Shown here piece after piece: positions 22,763-38,203 of a stretch of DNA of 64,000 bases (the first letter of the stretch is position 1; the number at the start of each line of letters is the position of its first letter). Position numbers and translations under genes: made by a program. The stretch comes from Petrosia ficiformis. Lineage: Eukaryota > Porifera > Demospongiae > Haplosclerida > Petrosiidae. The stretch is from NCBI GenBank assembly GCA_947044365.1, contig OX345653.1, forward strand, positions 2,117,501 to 2,181,500, read 5' to 3'. Below the pieces are notes generated by a model. The model had not been told where the DNA came from and did no database searches. It saw only the letters and a list, made by a program, of their open reading frames with translations.

Positions 22763-23399
22763 GCAACGAGTTAAGTGTGATCATTATAGTTATTTATAAG
22801 CTTAATTGTTTTAAAGCTATTCCTCATTGTTTATATTAATAGACCAAAGTGTAAAATTAATGTTATATAAATAATATTTGTAAGTAGTATTAATAATGAA
22901 ACAATAAAACACATGTATTTGAACAAATTAATCTTTTATTTAGGCTTTTCTTTTAGAGTATAAAAATCACGGGGGGTATATCATTACTGAGACCTTTCTC
23001 ATCATCACCAATACCTTCTTCATCATTACTGAGACAATCTTCATTAAGAGATTCAGTTTAAATGTTGTTTGTTTATTGTTTAATGATAGTAAAATTAATA
23101 AAGAAAGTATGTTGCTATGCGTTGCTATCGACTCGTCCGTTAGCGTCCGCATTACATTTCGTTGTTTCTACTCCGTGTATTCAGCAATGGCTGATGCACG
23201 GTCACATAAAACGTCTCCTACGAGTGCAGTAAACCTTGCTAGAAGACTTTAGACTATATCAGAGGAAGGGTAAGTCACCTATAATCATAAAGAAAGTAAA
23301 ATGTCGTCTTGGACGAGTGATCGCTAAATTAGCTATTTTGGCTTATAACTCAAAATCAATAATTGCGACAGAAGTGCCCTTTTCTCATTCGTGGTCACA

Positions 23400-24191
23400 T
23401 ATAAACAATTATTGTCCATGTATCTATCCATCCATTCATTCAAACTTTCATCCATTCATCAAATCAAATGCCCATTCATCCATCCACAATCCAATAGTCT
23501 ATCTATCCACATTAATAAAGTTCGATCAATTTTTCTATTTTTGTATCTATCTATATATCTATCTGTCTAATTTCTATCTATTTTTTTCTTTATATATCAG
23601 TCTGTCTGTTTGTCTGTTTGTCTGTTTTTACGTATCCATTTATCCATATATGTAAATATGTCCTGTCTCTCCTGTCTGTAATGTCTATATTGACTATACT
23701 GTCTGTCCTGTTTATCTTGTCTATCCTGACAATCTTGTCTATCCTGTCTATCCGGTTTGTCTATTCTATCCTGTCTATCCTGTCTATCCTCCAATTTTAC
23801 TATGTCTATCGCGTCTATCCTGTCTATTTTGTCTATGCTGTCTATCGTGTCTATCATGTCTATCCTGTCTATCTTGTCTGTCCTGTCAATCTCGTCTATC
23901 CTGTCTATCCTGTCAATCTCCTCTGTCCTGTCTATGCTGTCTATCGTGTCTATCCTGTCTATTCCGTCTTTGCTGTCTATCTTTTCATTCCTGCCTATCC
24001 AGTCTATCTTGTCTATGCTGTCAATACTGTTTATACCGTATATCCTGTCTATCCTGCTTGTGTAACAGGTCTATCCTGTCTGTCCTGTCTACCTTGACTA
24101 TTCAGACTATCCTGTCTATCCTGTCTATATTGTCTATCCTGTCTATGTATTCATCTATCTATCTATCTATATATCTGCTTCATTTCCTATC

Positions 24192-24226
<35 letters not shown>

Positions 24227-24560
24227 CTATCTATCCGTCTGTCTGTCTGACTGTCTGTCTGTCTGTCTGTCTGTCCTTCTTTCCTCCCTCCGTCCATCTG
24301 TCCTTCCGTCCGTCCGTCCATCCATCCATCCATCCATCTATTTATCCATCTATCTATCTATCCATTCATCCATCTATCTATCCATCTATCTCTCTGTATA
24401 TCTATCTATCTATCCATCTATATCTACCTATCTACTTATCTACCTATTTACCTACATACCTATCTACCTATCTAACTATCTATTTATCTATCTATCTATC
24501 TAATCTCACTATTTTTCTAACGAATTATGTATCTCTCATTTTATGTAACTAATAAGCCAT
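23400..24560. repeat. G-poor repeat field, copy 2: 4-bp and 9-bp zones
   Basis: CCAT-rich start (23415-23500), CTAT and CTGT zones to 23640, and then a distinct 9-bp repeat, TCTATCCTG and variants, at about 23650-24150. CTAT, CTGT, CCGT/CCAT and CTAC zones follow to 24500. It corresponds to 7700-9380 and has the same strand bias. Open frames (VYPVYLV, SILSILSI, IYLSIYLS types) are translations of the repeats. Confidence 0.92.
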
Positions 24561-26575
<2,015 letters not shown>

Positions 26576-29500
26576 CTAAGGAGCCAGTAGGAGTCCAGTG
26601 GGTGTCCAATAGTACTCGTTAGGAGTCCACTATGACCCATTATGTGTCTTCTAGGACTCTTTAGGAATACTCAATACAAGTCCACTAGGACCCAATATGT
26701 GTCCAACAGGTGTCCCGTAGAACCCATTAGGACTGATATAGGACCCAAAAGGAGTCCCCTAGGACCAATTAGGATTCCAATAGGACCCAATAGGAGTCCA
26801 GTAACACCCAATAGGAGTCCAGTAACACCCAATAGGAGTCCAATAGGAGTCCACTACAACCCACTATGAGTCCATTACGAACCAATGGGAGTCCATGGGA
26901 CCAATTTGGAACCCACTAGGACCCAACAGGTGTCCAATAGGAGTCCAGTAGGACAAAATAGGAGTCCACTAGGACCAAACTGGAGTCCACTAGGGCCAAT
27001 TAGGATTCCACTAGGACCCACCCAATAGGAGTCCAGTAACACCCAATAGGAATCCACTAGGAGCCAATAGGAGTACAGTAGGACACATTAGGAGTCCAAT
27101 AGGAGCCAATAGGAGTACAGTAGGACCCATTAGGAGTCCAATAGGAGTCCAATAGGACCCAATAGGAGTCCACTAGGACCCATTAGGAGTCCACTAGGAC
27201 CCAACAGAAGTCCACTAAGACCAAAAAGGTGTCCACTAGGACCCGTTAGGAGTCCACCAGGACACCATAAGAGTCCACTAGGACCCATTAGGAGTCCACT
27301 AGGACCCAATATGAGTATATACATTAGGACCCATTAGGATTCCACTAGGATCCATTAGGAGTCCACTAGGACCCCACAGGAGTCCACTAGGACCCATTGG
27401 GAGTACAATAGGACCCAATAGGGGTCTTCTAGGACCCATTACGAGTCCATTAGAACCGAATAGTTGTCTAATAGAAGTCCCGTAGGACCCATTAGGAGTC
27501 AATTATAACCCAATAGTATTCCAATACAACCCATTAAAAGTCCACTAGGACACAATAGGAGTCCATAGGAATCCAATAGGACCAAATAGGAGTCCGCTAG
27601 GACTCCACTACGACCCAATAGTAGTCCAATAGGAGTCCACTAGGACCCAATAGGAGTGCAATAAGAGTCCACTAGGACCCAAAAGAAATATTCTAGGAAC
27701 CATTACGAGTCCACTAGAACCCAATAGGTGTCCACTAGGACTCAATAGGAGTCCGAAAGGAGTCCACTAGGACCAATAAAGAGTCCACTAGGACCCATTA
27801 GGTTTCCACTTGAAGCCAATAGTAGTCTAGTAGGACCCAATAGGAGTCCAATAGGAGTCCACTGTGACCCAATAGGATTCCAGTAGGACACATTAGGAGT
27901 ACAATAGGACCCAATAGGAGTCTTTTAGGACCCATTACGAGTTCTTTAGAATCAAATAGTTGTCCAATAGGAGTCCACTATGACACATTAGGAGTCCACT
28001 AGGACCCATTAGAATTCCAATAGAACTCAATAGGAGTCCATTAGGAGTCCATTAGGACTCTTAAGGAGTCCAAGAGGACTCTTTCGGAGTCCAATAGGAC
28101 CCATTAGGTGTATTCTAGGACTCATTAGGAGTCCACTAGGACTCAAAAGGAGTCCACCAGTACCCAATAGGAGTCCAATGGTGTCAATAAGGAGTCCACT
28201 AACACCCATTGTGAGTCCACTAAGACCCATTAGGATTCCACTAGCCCCCAATAAGAGTCCATTAGGACCCATTAGGAGTCCAACAGAACCCAATAGTTGT
28301 CCAATAGAAGTCCACTAGGAACCATAAGAAGTGCAATAGGACCCAATAGGATTCCCCTAGAACCCAATAGGAGTCCACTAGGACCCTATAGGAGTCCACT
28401 AGGACCCTATAGGAGTCCACTAGGACCCAAATCGAGTCCAATACGAGTTCAATAGGATCCATCATGAGTCCAATAGGACCCATTATGATTCCAATATAAC
28501 CCAATAATTGTCTGCTAGGATCCAATTCAAGTCCAATGGGAGTCCACTAGGCCCAATAGGAGTCCCCTAGGACCCAATAGGAGTCCACTAGGACTGTTCA
28601 AAAGGATTCCACTATGACACACTAGGAGTCCACTCTGACACATTAGGAGTCCACTAGGTCCAAGGGGGGGTCACTAGGACCCAATAGGAGTCCACTAGGA
28701 CCCATTAGGATTCCACTAGAAACAAATATGAGTCCATTAAAACCCATTAGGAGTCCAACAGAACCCAATAGAAGTCCAATAGAAGTCAATTAGGAACCAC
28801 AAGGAGTGCATTAGGACCCACTAGAGGCCAATAGGAGTCAACTAGGACCCAATAGGTGTCCAACAGGAGACCCATTAGGAGTACAATAGGACCCAACAAG
28901 AGTCCACTTGGACCAATTAGGATTCCAATAGGACCCAATAGGAGTCCAGTAACACCAAATAGCAGTCCAATAGGAGTCCAATACGACCCAATAGGAGTCC
29001 TTTAGGACCCAATAGGAGTCCATGGAACCAAACGGGAATCCACTGTGACCCATTAGGAGTCCACAAGGACCCAACAGGAGTCTAATAGGAGTCCAGTAGG
29101 ACCCAATAGGAGACCAGTAACACCCAATAGGAGTCCAATAGGAGTCTCCTAGGTCCCGTAAGGAGTCCACTAGGACCCATTAGGATTCGAATAGGACCAT
29201 ACAGTAGGACCCAATAGGTGTCAAATAGGAGTCCAGTAGGACCCACTAGAAGTACCCAAGGACCCAATATGAGTCCGCTAGGACCCTTTACGAATTCATT
29301 AGAACCCAATAGGAGTCCACTAGCACCCATTAGGAGTCCACTAGGACTCAATAGGAGTCCAATATTACCCATTAGGAGTCCAATAGTGCCCAACAGGATT
29401 CCACTAGGACCCAACAGGTGTCCACTAGGACCAAATAGGTGTCCACTAGGACCAAATAGGAGTCCAGTAGGAGTCCACTAGGACCAAGTAGGAGTCCAGT

Positions 29501-32500
29501 AGCACCCAATAGGAGTCCAATAGGAGTACCCAATACGAGTCCACTAGGACCCATTAGGAGTCCAATAGGACCCAATAGGGCTGCACTAGGACCCAATAGG
29601 AGTCCACTAGGACCCATTAGGACTCCACTAACACCAAATAGAAGTCCACTAGGACCCATTAGGAGTCCAATATGACCCAACAGGAGTTCATTGGTACCCA
29701 AAAATAGCCCACTAGGACCCAATAGGAATCCAAAAGGACACAACAGGAGTCCAATAAGAGTCCAGTAGGACCCAATAGGAGTCTACTAGGACCGAATAGG
29801 AGTCCACTAGGACTGATTAGGATTCCACTAGGACCCAAATGGAGTCCAGTAACACCCATAGGAGTCCCATAAGAGTCCATTATGACCCATAAGGAGTCAA
29901 CTAGGACCCATTAGGATTCCAATAGGACCCAATAGGAGTAGAGTATGACCCAATAGGAGTCCAATAGGAGTCCAATAGGAGTCTACTGGCATCCAATAGT
30001 AGTCCGGTAGGACTCATTAGGAGTACAATATGACCCAATAGGAGTACCCATTACGTGTCAATTAGAACCCAATAGTTTTCCCAGTAGGACCCATTAAGAG
30101 TCCACTAGGACCCAATATGAGTCCACTAGGACCCAATAGGTGTCTAATAGGTGTCCACTAGCACCAATAAGGAGTCCATTAGGACATATTATGAGTCCAA
30201 TAGCTCCCAATAGGATTCCTCTAGAACCCATTAGGAGTCCACTAGGGCCCAATAGGGGTCCAACAGGAGTCCAGTAGGACAAATTAGGAGTACAATAGGA
30301 CACAATTGGAGTCATTAGAACCCAATAGGAGTCCATTAGTACCCATTAGGAGTCCTGTAGGACCCAACAAGAGTCCTTTGGGACCCATTATGAGTCCACC
30401 AGGACCTATTAGAGTACACAATGATGCAACGGGAGTCCAACAGGAGTTCGTGAGAACCCAATAGGAGTCCACTAGGACCCATTAGGATTCCAATAGGACC
30501 CGATATGTGTCCACTAGGACCCAATAGGTGTCCACTAGTACCCAATAGGAGTCCACTAGGAGTCCACTAGGACCCAAACGGAGTCCACTAGGACCCAATA
30601 GGAGTTCAAATAGATGTCCACTAGGACCCATTAGCAGTACACTAGAACCCAGAAGGAGTCCACTAAGACCCACTAGGAGTCCACAAGGTCCCAACAGGAG
30701 ACAAATAGGAGTCCACTAGGACAAAATAGGAGTTCACTAGGACCCAATATGAGTCCATTAGGACCCATTAGGATTCCAAAAGGACCCAATAGGTGTCCAG
30801 TTGGAGTCCACTTGAAACCATAAGGAGTCCAATAGTACCCAATAGGATTCAACTAGAACCCAAAGGGAATCCAATAGGACCCAATAATTGTGCAATAGGA
30901 GTCCAGTAGGACCCACCATGAGTACCCTAGGACCCAATAGGAGTCCACTAGGACATATTAGAAATTCATCAGAACCCAATATTAGTCCATTAAAACCCAT
31001 TAGCTGTCCACTAGGACCCAATAGAAGTCCAATATTATCCATTAATAGTCTAAAAGTACACAACAGGAGTCCATTAGGACCCAATAGTAGTCCCTGTGAC
31101 CCATTAGGAGTCCACTAGGACCCAAAAGGTGTCCAATATGAGTCCAGTAGGACCCAATAGGAGTCCACTAGGACCCAATAGGAGTCTTTTAGGACCAATT
31201 AGGAATCCACTAGGACCCAATAGGAGTCAAGTAGTCTAATAGGAGTCCAGTATGACCCATAAGAAGTCCACTAGGACCGATTAGGATTCCAATAGGACTC
31301 AATAGGAGTCCAGTAGTCCAATATGAGTCCAGTAGGACCCATAAGGAGTCCACTAGGACCCATTAGGATTCCAATAGGACCCAATCGGAGTCCTCTAGGA
31401 CCCAAAAGGTGTCCAATAGGAGTCCTCTAGGACCCAAAAGGTGTCCAATAGGAGTTCACTAGGACCCACAAGGAGTCGGACCCATTAGGATTCCACTATA
31501 ATTCAATAGGAGTCCACTAGGACTCAATAGGAGTCCAATAGGAGTCCACTAGGACCCATAAGGAGTCGGAACCATTAGGAGCCCAAGGGAGTCCAATAGG
31601 TGTCAACTAGGACCCATGACGAGTCCACTAGAACCCAATAGGAGTCCAGTATTACCCAATAAGAGTCCAATAGGAGTCCAAAAGCACCAATTACGACTCC
31701 ACTAGTACCCATTAGGATTCCACTACAGCTCAATAGGAGTCAACTAGGAACTATTAGGAGTCCGATAGGACCCATTAGGAGTCCAATAGGACCCAATAGG
31801 AATCCTCTAGGACCCATAAGTAGTCCTCTAGGACCCATTAGGATTCCACTAGAACCCAATAGGAGTCCACTATGACCCAATAAATGTCTGTTAAGTGTCC
31901 ACTAGGACTCAAAAAGAGTCCAGTAGTTGTCCCATTATGAGTCCACTAGGACACATTAGGATTCCAATAGGACCCAATAGGTGTCCACTAGGACCCAATA
32001 GGAGTCCAAAACCCAAAAGCAGTCAACTACGACCCATTAGGAGTCCACTAGGATCCATTAGGTATCTACTAGGACACAATATGAGTCCAGTAGAACAAAT
32101 TACGTCTCCAATAGAACCCAATAGGAGTCCATTAATACCCAATAGTGTCCAATAGGAGTCCAGTAGGACCCATAAGGATTCCAGTACAACTCAAATGGAG
32201 TCCACTAAGACTCAATAGCATGCCATTAGGAGTACACTAGGACCCAATTTGAGTCCGCTAGGACCCATTAGGAGTCCATTAGAACCCAATAGGTGTCCTT
32301 TAGGACCCATTAGAAGTCCACTAGGACCCAATAGGAGTCCAATAGGTCCCATTAGGACTCCAAGGGTACTAAACAGGAGTCCATTAGGACTCCATAGGAT
32401 TTCACTAGGACCCAATAGGAGTCCAATAGGTCCCGTTAGGACACCAAGAGTACTAAACAGGAGTACACTAGGACCCAATTGGAGTCTGCTAGGATCCTTT

Positions 32501-35500
32501 AGGAGTCCATTAGGACCCATTAGTAGTCCACTAGGACCAATAAGGAGTCCACTGGGAAACATTAGGATTCCAATAGTACCGAATAAGAGTCCCCTAGGAC
32601 CCAATAGTAATCCAATAGTAGTCCACTAGGACCCAATAGGAGTCCACTAGGACCCAACAGGAGTCCACTAGGACCGATTAGGAGTACAATAGGACCCAAT
32701 TGGAGTCCGCTTGGACCCATTACGAGTCCATTAGAACTCAATAGTTGTTCAATAGGAGTTCAGTAGGACCCACTTGGAGCACCCTAGGAAACAATATGAG
32801 ACCGCTAGGACCCATCAGTAATTCATTAGAACCCAATAGGAGTCCATTAGGACCCATTAGGAGTCCAGTAGGACCCAACTGGTGTCCTATAAGACTCCAG
32901 TAGGACCCATAAGGAGTCCACTAGGACCAATTAGTATTCCAATAGGACCCAATAGGACTCCACTAGTACCCATTTGGAGTCCACTAGGACCCAATTGGAG
33001 TCCACTAGGACCAGTTAGGAGTCAAATACGACCCAAAAGGAGTCCATTGGGACCCATTAGGAGTCCAACAAGACCCATTATGAGTACATTATAACCCAAT
33101 AGTTGTCCAATAGGAGTCCAGTAGGACCCACTATGAGTACCAAGGACCCAATAGGAGTCCGCTAGGAAACTTTACGAATTCATTACAACCCAATAGGAGA
33201 CCAATAGGACCCATTAGGAATCCACTAGGACCCATAAGTAGTCCACTAGGACCTACTAGGATTCCAATTTTACCCAATAGGTTTACAATAGGACCCAATA
33301 GGTGACCAATAGGGGTCCAGTGAGACCAAATAGGAGTCCACTAAAACCCAAAAGTAGTCCACTAGGACAAACTAGGAGTCCAATAGGACCCAACAGCAGT
33401 CCTTTGGGACACATTAGGAGTCCACTAGGACCCATTAGAGTACAAAAGGACACAACAGGAGTTCAACAGGAGTTCATTAGAACTCAATAGGAGTCCATTA
33501 GGACCCATTAGGATTCCAATAGGACCCAATAGGTGTCCACTAGGACCCAATAGGTGTCCACTTGTACCCAACAGGCGTCCAATAGGAGTCCACTAGGACG
33601 CAATAGGAATCCCCTAGGACCCAATAGGAGTCCAATAGGACCCAATAGGACTGCCCTAGGACCCAATAGGAGTCCACTAGGACCCATTAGGAGTACACCA
33701 GAACTAAAAAGGAGTCCACTAGAACCCACTAGGAGTCCACAAGGTCCCATCAGGAGTCCACTAGGACAAAATAGGAGTCCACTAAGACCCAATATGCGTC
33801 CATTAGGACCCATTAGGATTCCACTAGGACCCAATAGCTGTCCACTAGGACCCAAAAGGAGTCCACTAGGACAAACTAGGAGTTCACTATGACCCAAAAG
33901 GTGTCCTTTGGGACCAATTAGTAGTTTTTATAGGACCCATTAGAGTACAAAAGGACACAACGGGAGTCCAATGGGATTTCATTAGAACCCAATAGTAGCA
34001 CACTAGGACACTTAGGATTCCAATAGGACCCCATAGATGTCCACTAGGACCCAATAGGTGTCCACTAGGACCCAATAGGCGTCCATTAGGACCCATTAGG
34101 ATTCCACTAGAACCCAATAGGTGTCCAGTAGAAGTCCACTAGGAACCATCAGGAGTCCAATAGGACCCAATAGGATTCAACTACAACCCAAAAGGAGTCC
34201 AATAGTACCCAATAATTGTCCAATATGAGTCCAGTAGGACCCACCATGAGTACCCTAGGACCCAATAGGAGTCCACTAGGACCTATTAGGAATTCATTAG
34301 AACCCAATAGTAGTCCACTAAAACCCATTAGGTGTCCACTAGGACCCAATAGGAGTCCAATATTACCTATTAATAGTTCAAAAGTACCCAACAGGAGTCC
34401 ATTTGGACCCAATATTAGTCCATGTAACCGATTAGGAGTCCACTACTACCCAACAGGTGTCCAATATGAGTCCAGTGGGACCCAATAGGAGTCCACTAGG
34501 ACCCAATAGGAGCTCTTTAGGACCAATCAGGATTCCCCTTGGACCCAATAGGAGTCTAGTAGTCCAATAGGAGTCCAGTAGGACCCATAAGGAGTCAACT
34601 AGGACCCATTAGGATTCCAATAGGACCCAATAGGAGTCCTCTAGGACCGATTAGGTGTCCAATAGGAGTCCACTAGGACCCAATGGAAGTCCACTAGGAC
34701 CCATAAGGAGTCGGACCCATTAGGATTCCCCTATAATTCAATAAGAGTCCAAAAGGAGGCCACTAGGTCTCAATTGGAGTCCTCTACGACCCATTAGGAT
34801 TCCACTACAACCAATTAGGAATACATTAGGACCTTAAGAGTGTCCAACAGGTGTCAACTAGGACCCAATATGAGTCCACTAGGACCCATTAGGTACCTAC
34901 TAGGAGTCCACTGAGACCCATGACGAGTCCACTAGAACTCAATAGGTTTTCATTATTACCCAATAATAGTCCAATAGGAGTCCAAAAGGACCAATTACGA
35001 CTCCACTAGTACCCATTAGGATTCCACTACACCTCAATAGGAGTCCACTAGGACCAATTAGGAGTCCAATAGGACCCATTAGGAGTCCATTAGGACTCAA
35101 TAAGACACCAATAAGTAGCCCTCTAGGACCATTAGTATTCCACTAGAACCCAATAGGAGACAACTATGACCCAATAAATGTTCGTAAAGTGTCCACTACG
35201 ACCCGAAAAGAGTCCAAAACGTGTCCACTATGACCCAATATGAGTCCACTAGGACACCTTAGGGTTCCAATAGGACACAATAGGTGTCCACTAGGAACCA
35301 ATAGGAGTCCAATAGGATTCCACTAGGACCCAATAGCAGTGAAATAGGATCCATTAGGAGTCCACTAGGACCCATTATATATCTACTAGGACCCAACAGG
35401 AGTCCAGTAGAACAAATTACGAGTCCAATAGAACCCAATAGGAGTCCACTAATACACAATGGATTCCAATAGGAGTTCATTAGACCCCTATAGGAGTCCA

Positions 35501-37525
35501 CTAGGACCCATTAGGATTCCAATAGGACCCAATAGGTGTCCACTAGGACCCAATAGATGTCCACTAGGACCCAATAGGCGTCCAATAGGAGTCCACTAGG
35601 ACCCAATAGGAATCCACTAGCACCCAGTAGGAGTTCAATAGGACCCAATAGGACTGCACTAGGACCCAATAGGAGTCCACTAGGACTCATTAGTTGTACA
35701 GTAGAACCCAAAAGGAGTCCACTAGGAATCCACAAGGTCCCAACAGGAGTCCACTAGGACAAAATAGGAGTCCACTAGGACCAAATGTTAGTCCATTAGG
35801 ACCCATTAGGATTCCACTAGGACCAAATAGGTGTCTAGTAGTCCAATAGGAGTCCAGTAGGACCAATAAGGAGTCCACTAGGACTCATTAGGATTCCAAT
35901 AGGACCCAATAGGAGTCCAATAGGAGTCCACTAGGACTCATAAGGAGTCGGACCCATTAGGATTCCACTATAATTCAATAGGAGTCCACTAGTACTCAAT
36001 AGGAGTCCAATAGGAGTCCACTAGGACCCATAAGGAGTCGGACCCATTCGGAGTCCACTAGATACCAATAGGAGTCCAAAAGGAGGCCACTAGGTCTCAA
36101 TTGGAGACATCTATGACCCATTAGGATTCCACTACAACCTATTAGGAGTCCATTAGGACCCCAAGGGAGTCCATAGGTGTCAACTAGGACCCAATATGAG
36201 TCCCCTAGGACCCATGAGGCATCCACTAGGAGTCTACTAAGACCCATGACGAGTCCACTAGAACCAAATAGGTATCCATTATTACCCAATAATAGTCCAA
36301 TAGGAGTCCAAAAGGACCAATTACGACTTCACTAGTAACCATTAGGATTCCACTACAACTCAATAGGAGTCCACTAGGACCCATTAGGAGTCCGATAGGA
36401 CCCATTAGGAGTCCACTAGGACCCAAAAGGAGACCCATAAGTAGTCCTCTAGGACCCATTAGTATTCCAATAAAACCCAATAGGAGACTACTATGATCCA
36501 ATAAATGTCCGTTAAGTGTCCACTACGACCCAAAAAGAGTCCAATAGGTGTCCACTATGACCCATTATGAGTCCACTAGGACACATTAGGATTCCAATAG
36601 GACCCAATAAGTGTCCACTAGGAACCAATAGGAGTACAAGAGGATTCCACTAGGACCCAATAGCAGTCAAATAGGACCCATTAGGAGTCCATTAGGATCC
36701 ATTATGTATCTACTAGGACCAAATAGGAGTCCAGTAGGACAAATTACGAGTCCAATAGACTCCAATAGGAGTCCACTAAGACCAAATAGAGTCCAATAGG
36801 AGTTCATTAGACCCCAATAGGAGTCCACTAGGACCCATTAGGATTCCGATAGGACCAAATAGGTGTCCACTAAGACCCAATAGGTGTCCACTAGGATCCA
36901 ATAGGCGTCCAATAGGAGTCCACTAGGACCCAATAGGAATCCACTAGGAGTCCAATAGGACCCAATAGGACTGCACTAGGACCCAAAAGGAGTCCACTAG
37001 GACCCATTAGGAGTACACTACAACCCAAAAGGAGTCCACTAGGACCCACTAGGAGTCCACAAGGAGTCCACAAGGTCCCAACAGGACAAAATAGGAGTCC
37101 ACTAGGACCCAATATGAGTACATTAGGACCCATTAGGATTCCACAAGGACCCAATAGGTGTCCAGTAGGAGTCCACTAGGAACCATAAGGAGTCCAATAG
37201 GACCCAACAGGATTCAACTACAACCCAAAAGGAGTCCAACAGTATCCAATAATTGTCCAATAGGAGTCCAGAAGGACCCACAATGAGTACCCTAGGACCC
37301 AATAGGAGTCCACTAGGACCATTCATTGGAACCCAATAGTAGTCCACTAAAACCCATTAGGTGTCCACTAGGACCCAATATGTGTCCACTAGTACCCAAC
37401 AGGTGTCCAATATGAGTCCAGTGGGACCATATAGGAGTCCACTAGGACCTAATAGGAGTTCCTTAGGACCAATTAGGATTCAACTAGGACCCAATAGGAG
37501 TCCTGTAGGACCGAATAGGAGTCCT

Positions 37526-38203
37526 TTAGAAAATATTAGGAGTCCATTAGGACCCAATAGTAGTTCACTATGACCCAATAGGAGTCGAATAGGAGTCCAC
37601 TAGGACCCATAAGGAGTTGGAGACATTAGGATTCCACTATAATTCAATAGGAGTCCACTAGGACTCATTAGGTGTCCAATAGGAGTGCACTAGGACCCAT
37701 AAGGAGTCGGACCCATTAGGAGTCCAATAGGAGTCCAAAACGAGGCCACTAGGTCTCAATTGGAGTCCTCTACAACCGATTAGGAGTCCATTAGGACCCC
37801 AAGGGAGTCCAATAGGTGTCAACTAGGACCCAATATGAGTCCACTAGGACCCATTAGGAGTCCATTAGAAAATATTAGGAGTCCACTAGGACCCAATAGT
37901 AGTTCACTATGACCCAATAGGAGTCGAATAGGAGTCCACTAGGACCCATAAGGAGTTGGAGCCATTAGGATTCCACTATAATTCAATAGGAGTCCACTAG
38001 GCCTCATTAGGTGTCCAATAGGAGTGCACTAGGACCCATAAGGAGTCGGACCCATTAGGAGTCCAATAGGAGTCCAAAACGAGGCCACTAGGTCTCAATT
38101 GGAGTCCTCTACAACCGATTAGGAGTCCATTAGGACCCCAAGGGAGTCCAATAGGTGTCAACTAGGACCCAATATGAGTCCACTAGGACCCATTAGGTAT
38201 CTA
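37526..38203. repeat. 339-bp tandem duplication within the 21-bp array
   Basis: TTAGAAAATATTAGGAGTCC occurs at 37526 and again at 37865. The following 339 bases match nearly base for base, including odd variants such as GGAGTCGAATAGG and CAAAACGAGGCCACTAGG. A recent local duplication. Confidence 0.85.

Larger units (their letters stand above)
21765..22770 (-). mobile_element. Internally deleted piggyBac element, 1.0 kb
   Basis: Flanked by TTAA at 21761-21764 and 22771-22774. The terminal inverted repeats are CTCGTTGCGTGCCA (14 bp, exact at both ends). A Cys-rich piggyBac C-terminal domain lies on the minus strand at 22125-22439, and a possible N-terminal fragment at 22504-22593. The catalytic core between them is missing, so the element cannot be autonomous. 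It differs in TIR from the CCCTTTACCG element at 12232. Confidence 0.9.
21254..23399. mobile_element. Truncated relative of the 4345-7693 transposon, split by a piggyBac
   Basis: The right end reads GGTCACA at 23393-23399. Reverse-complemented, it reads TGTGACC, then AGAAAAGGGCACTTCTGTCG, then CAATTATTGATTTTGAG, matching the left end of the 4345 element. The left edge at about 21254 reads GTCGCAAAAATTGAAAATTG, the inner part of the same inverted repeat, so its outermost bases appear lost together with the copy-1 sequence 3913-4344. The flank beyond 23399 (TTATTGTCCATGTATCTATC) is also the flank beyond 7693. Short open pieces remain on the plus strand at about 23186-23270 (ATGGCTGATGCACGG, then a GTAAGT) and on the minus strand at 22958-23060 (acidic), but neither is recognisable. 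Confidence 0.6.

Noticed and set aside
22967..23152. Minus-strand 61-codon frame and an adjacent acidic frame (LNEDCLSNDEEGIGDDEKGL)
   Set aside because: The acidic frame may be an old exon, but it has a stop upstream, no clear splice site and no recognisable partner, so it is only mentioned under the truncated element.
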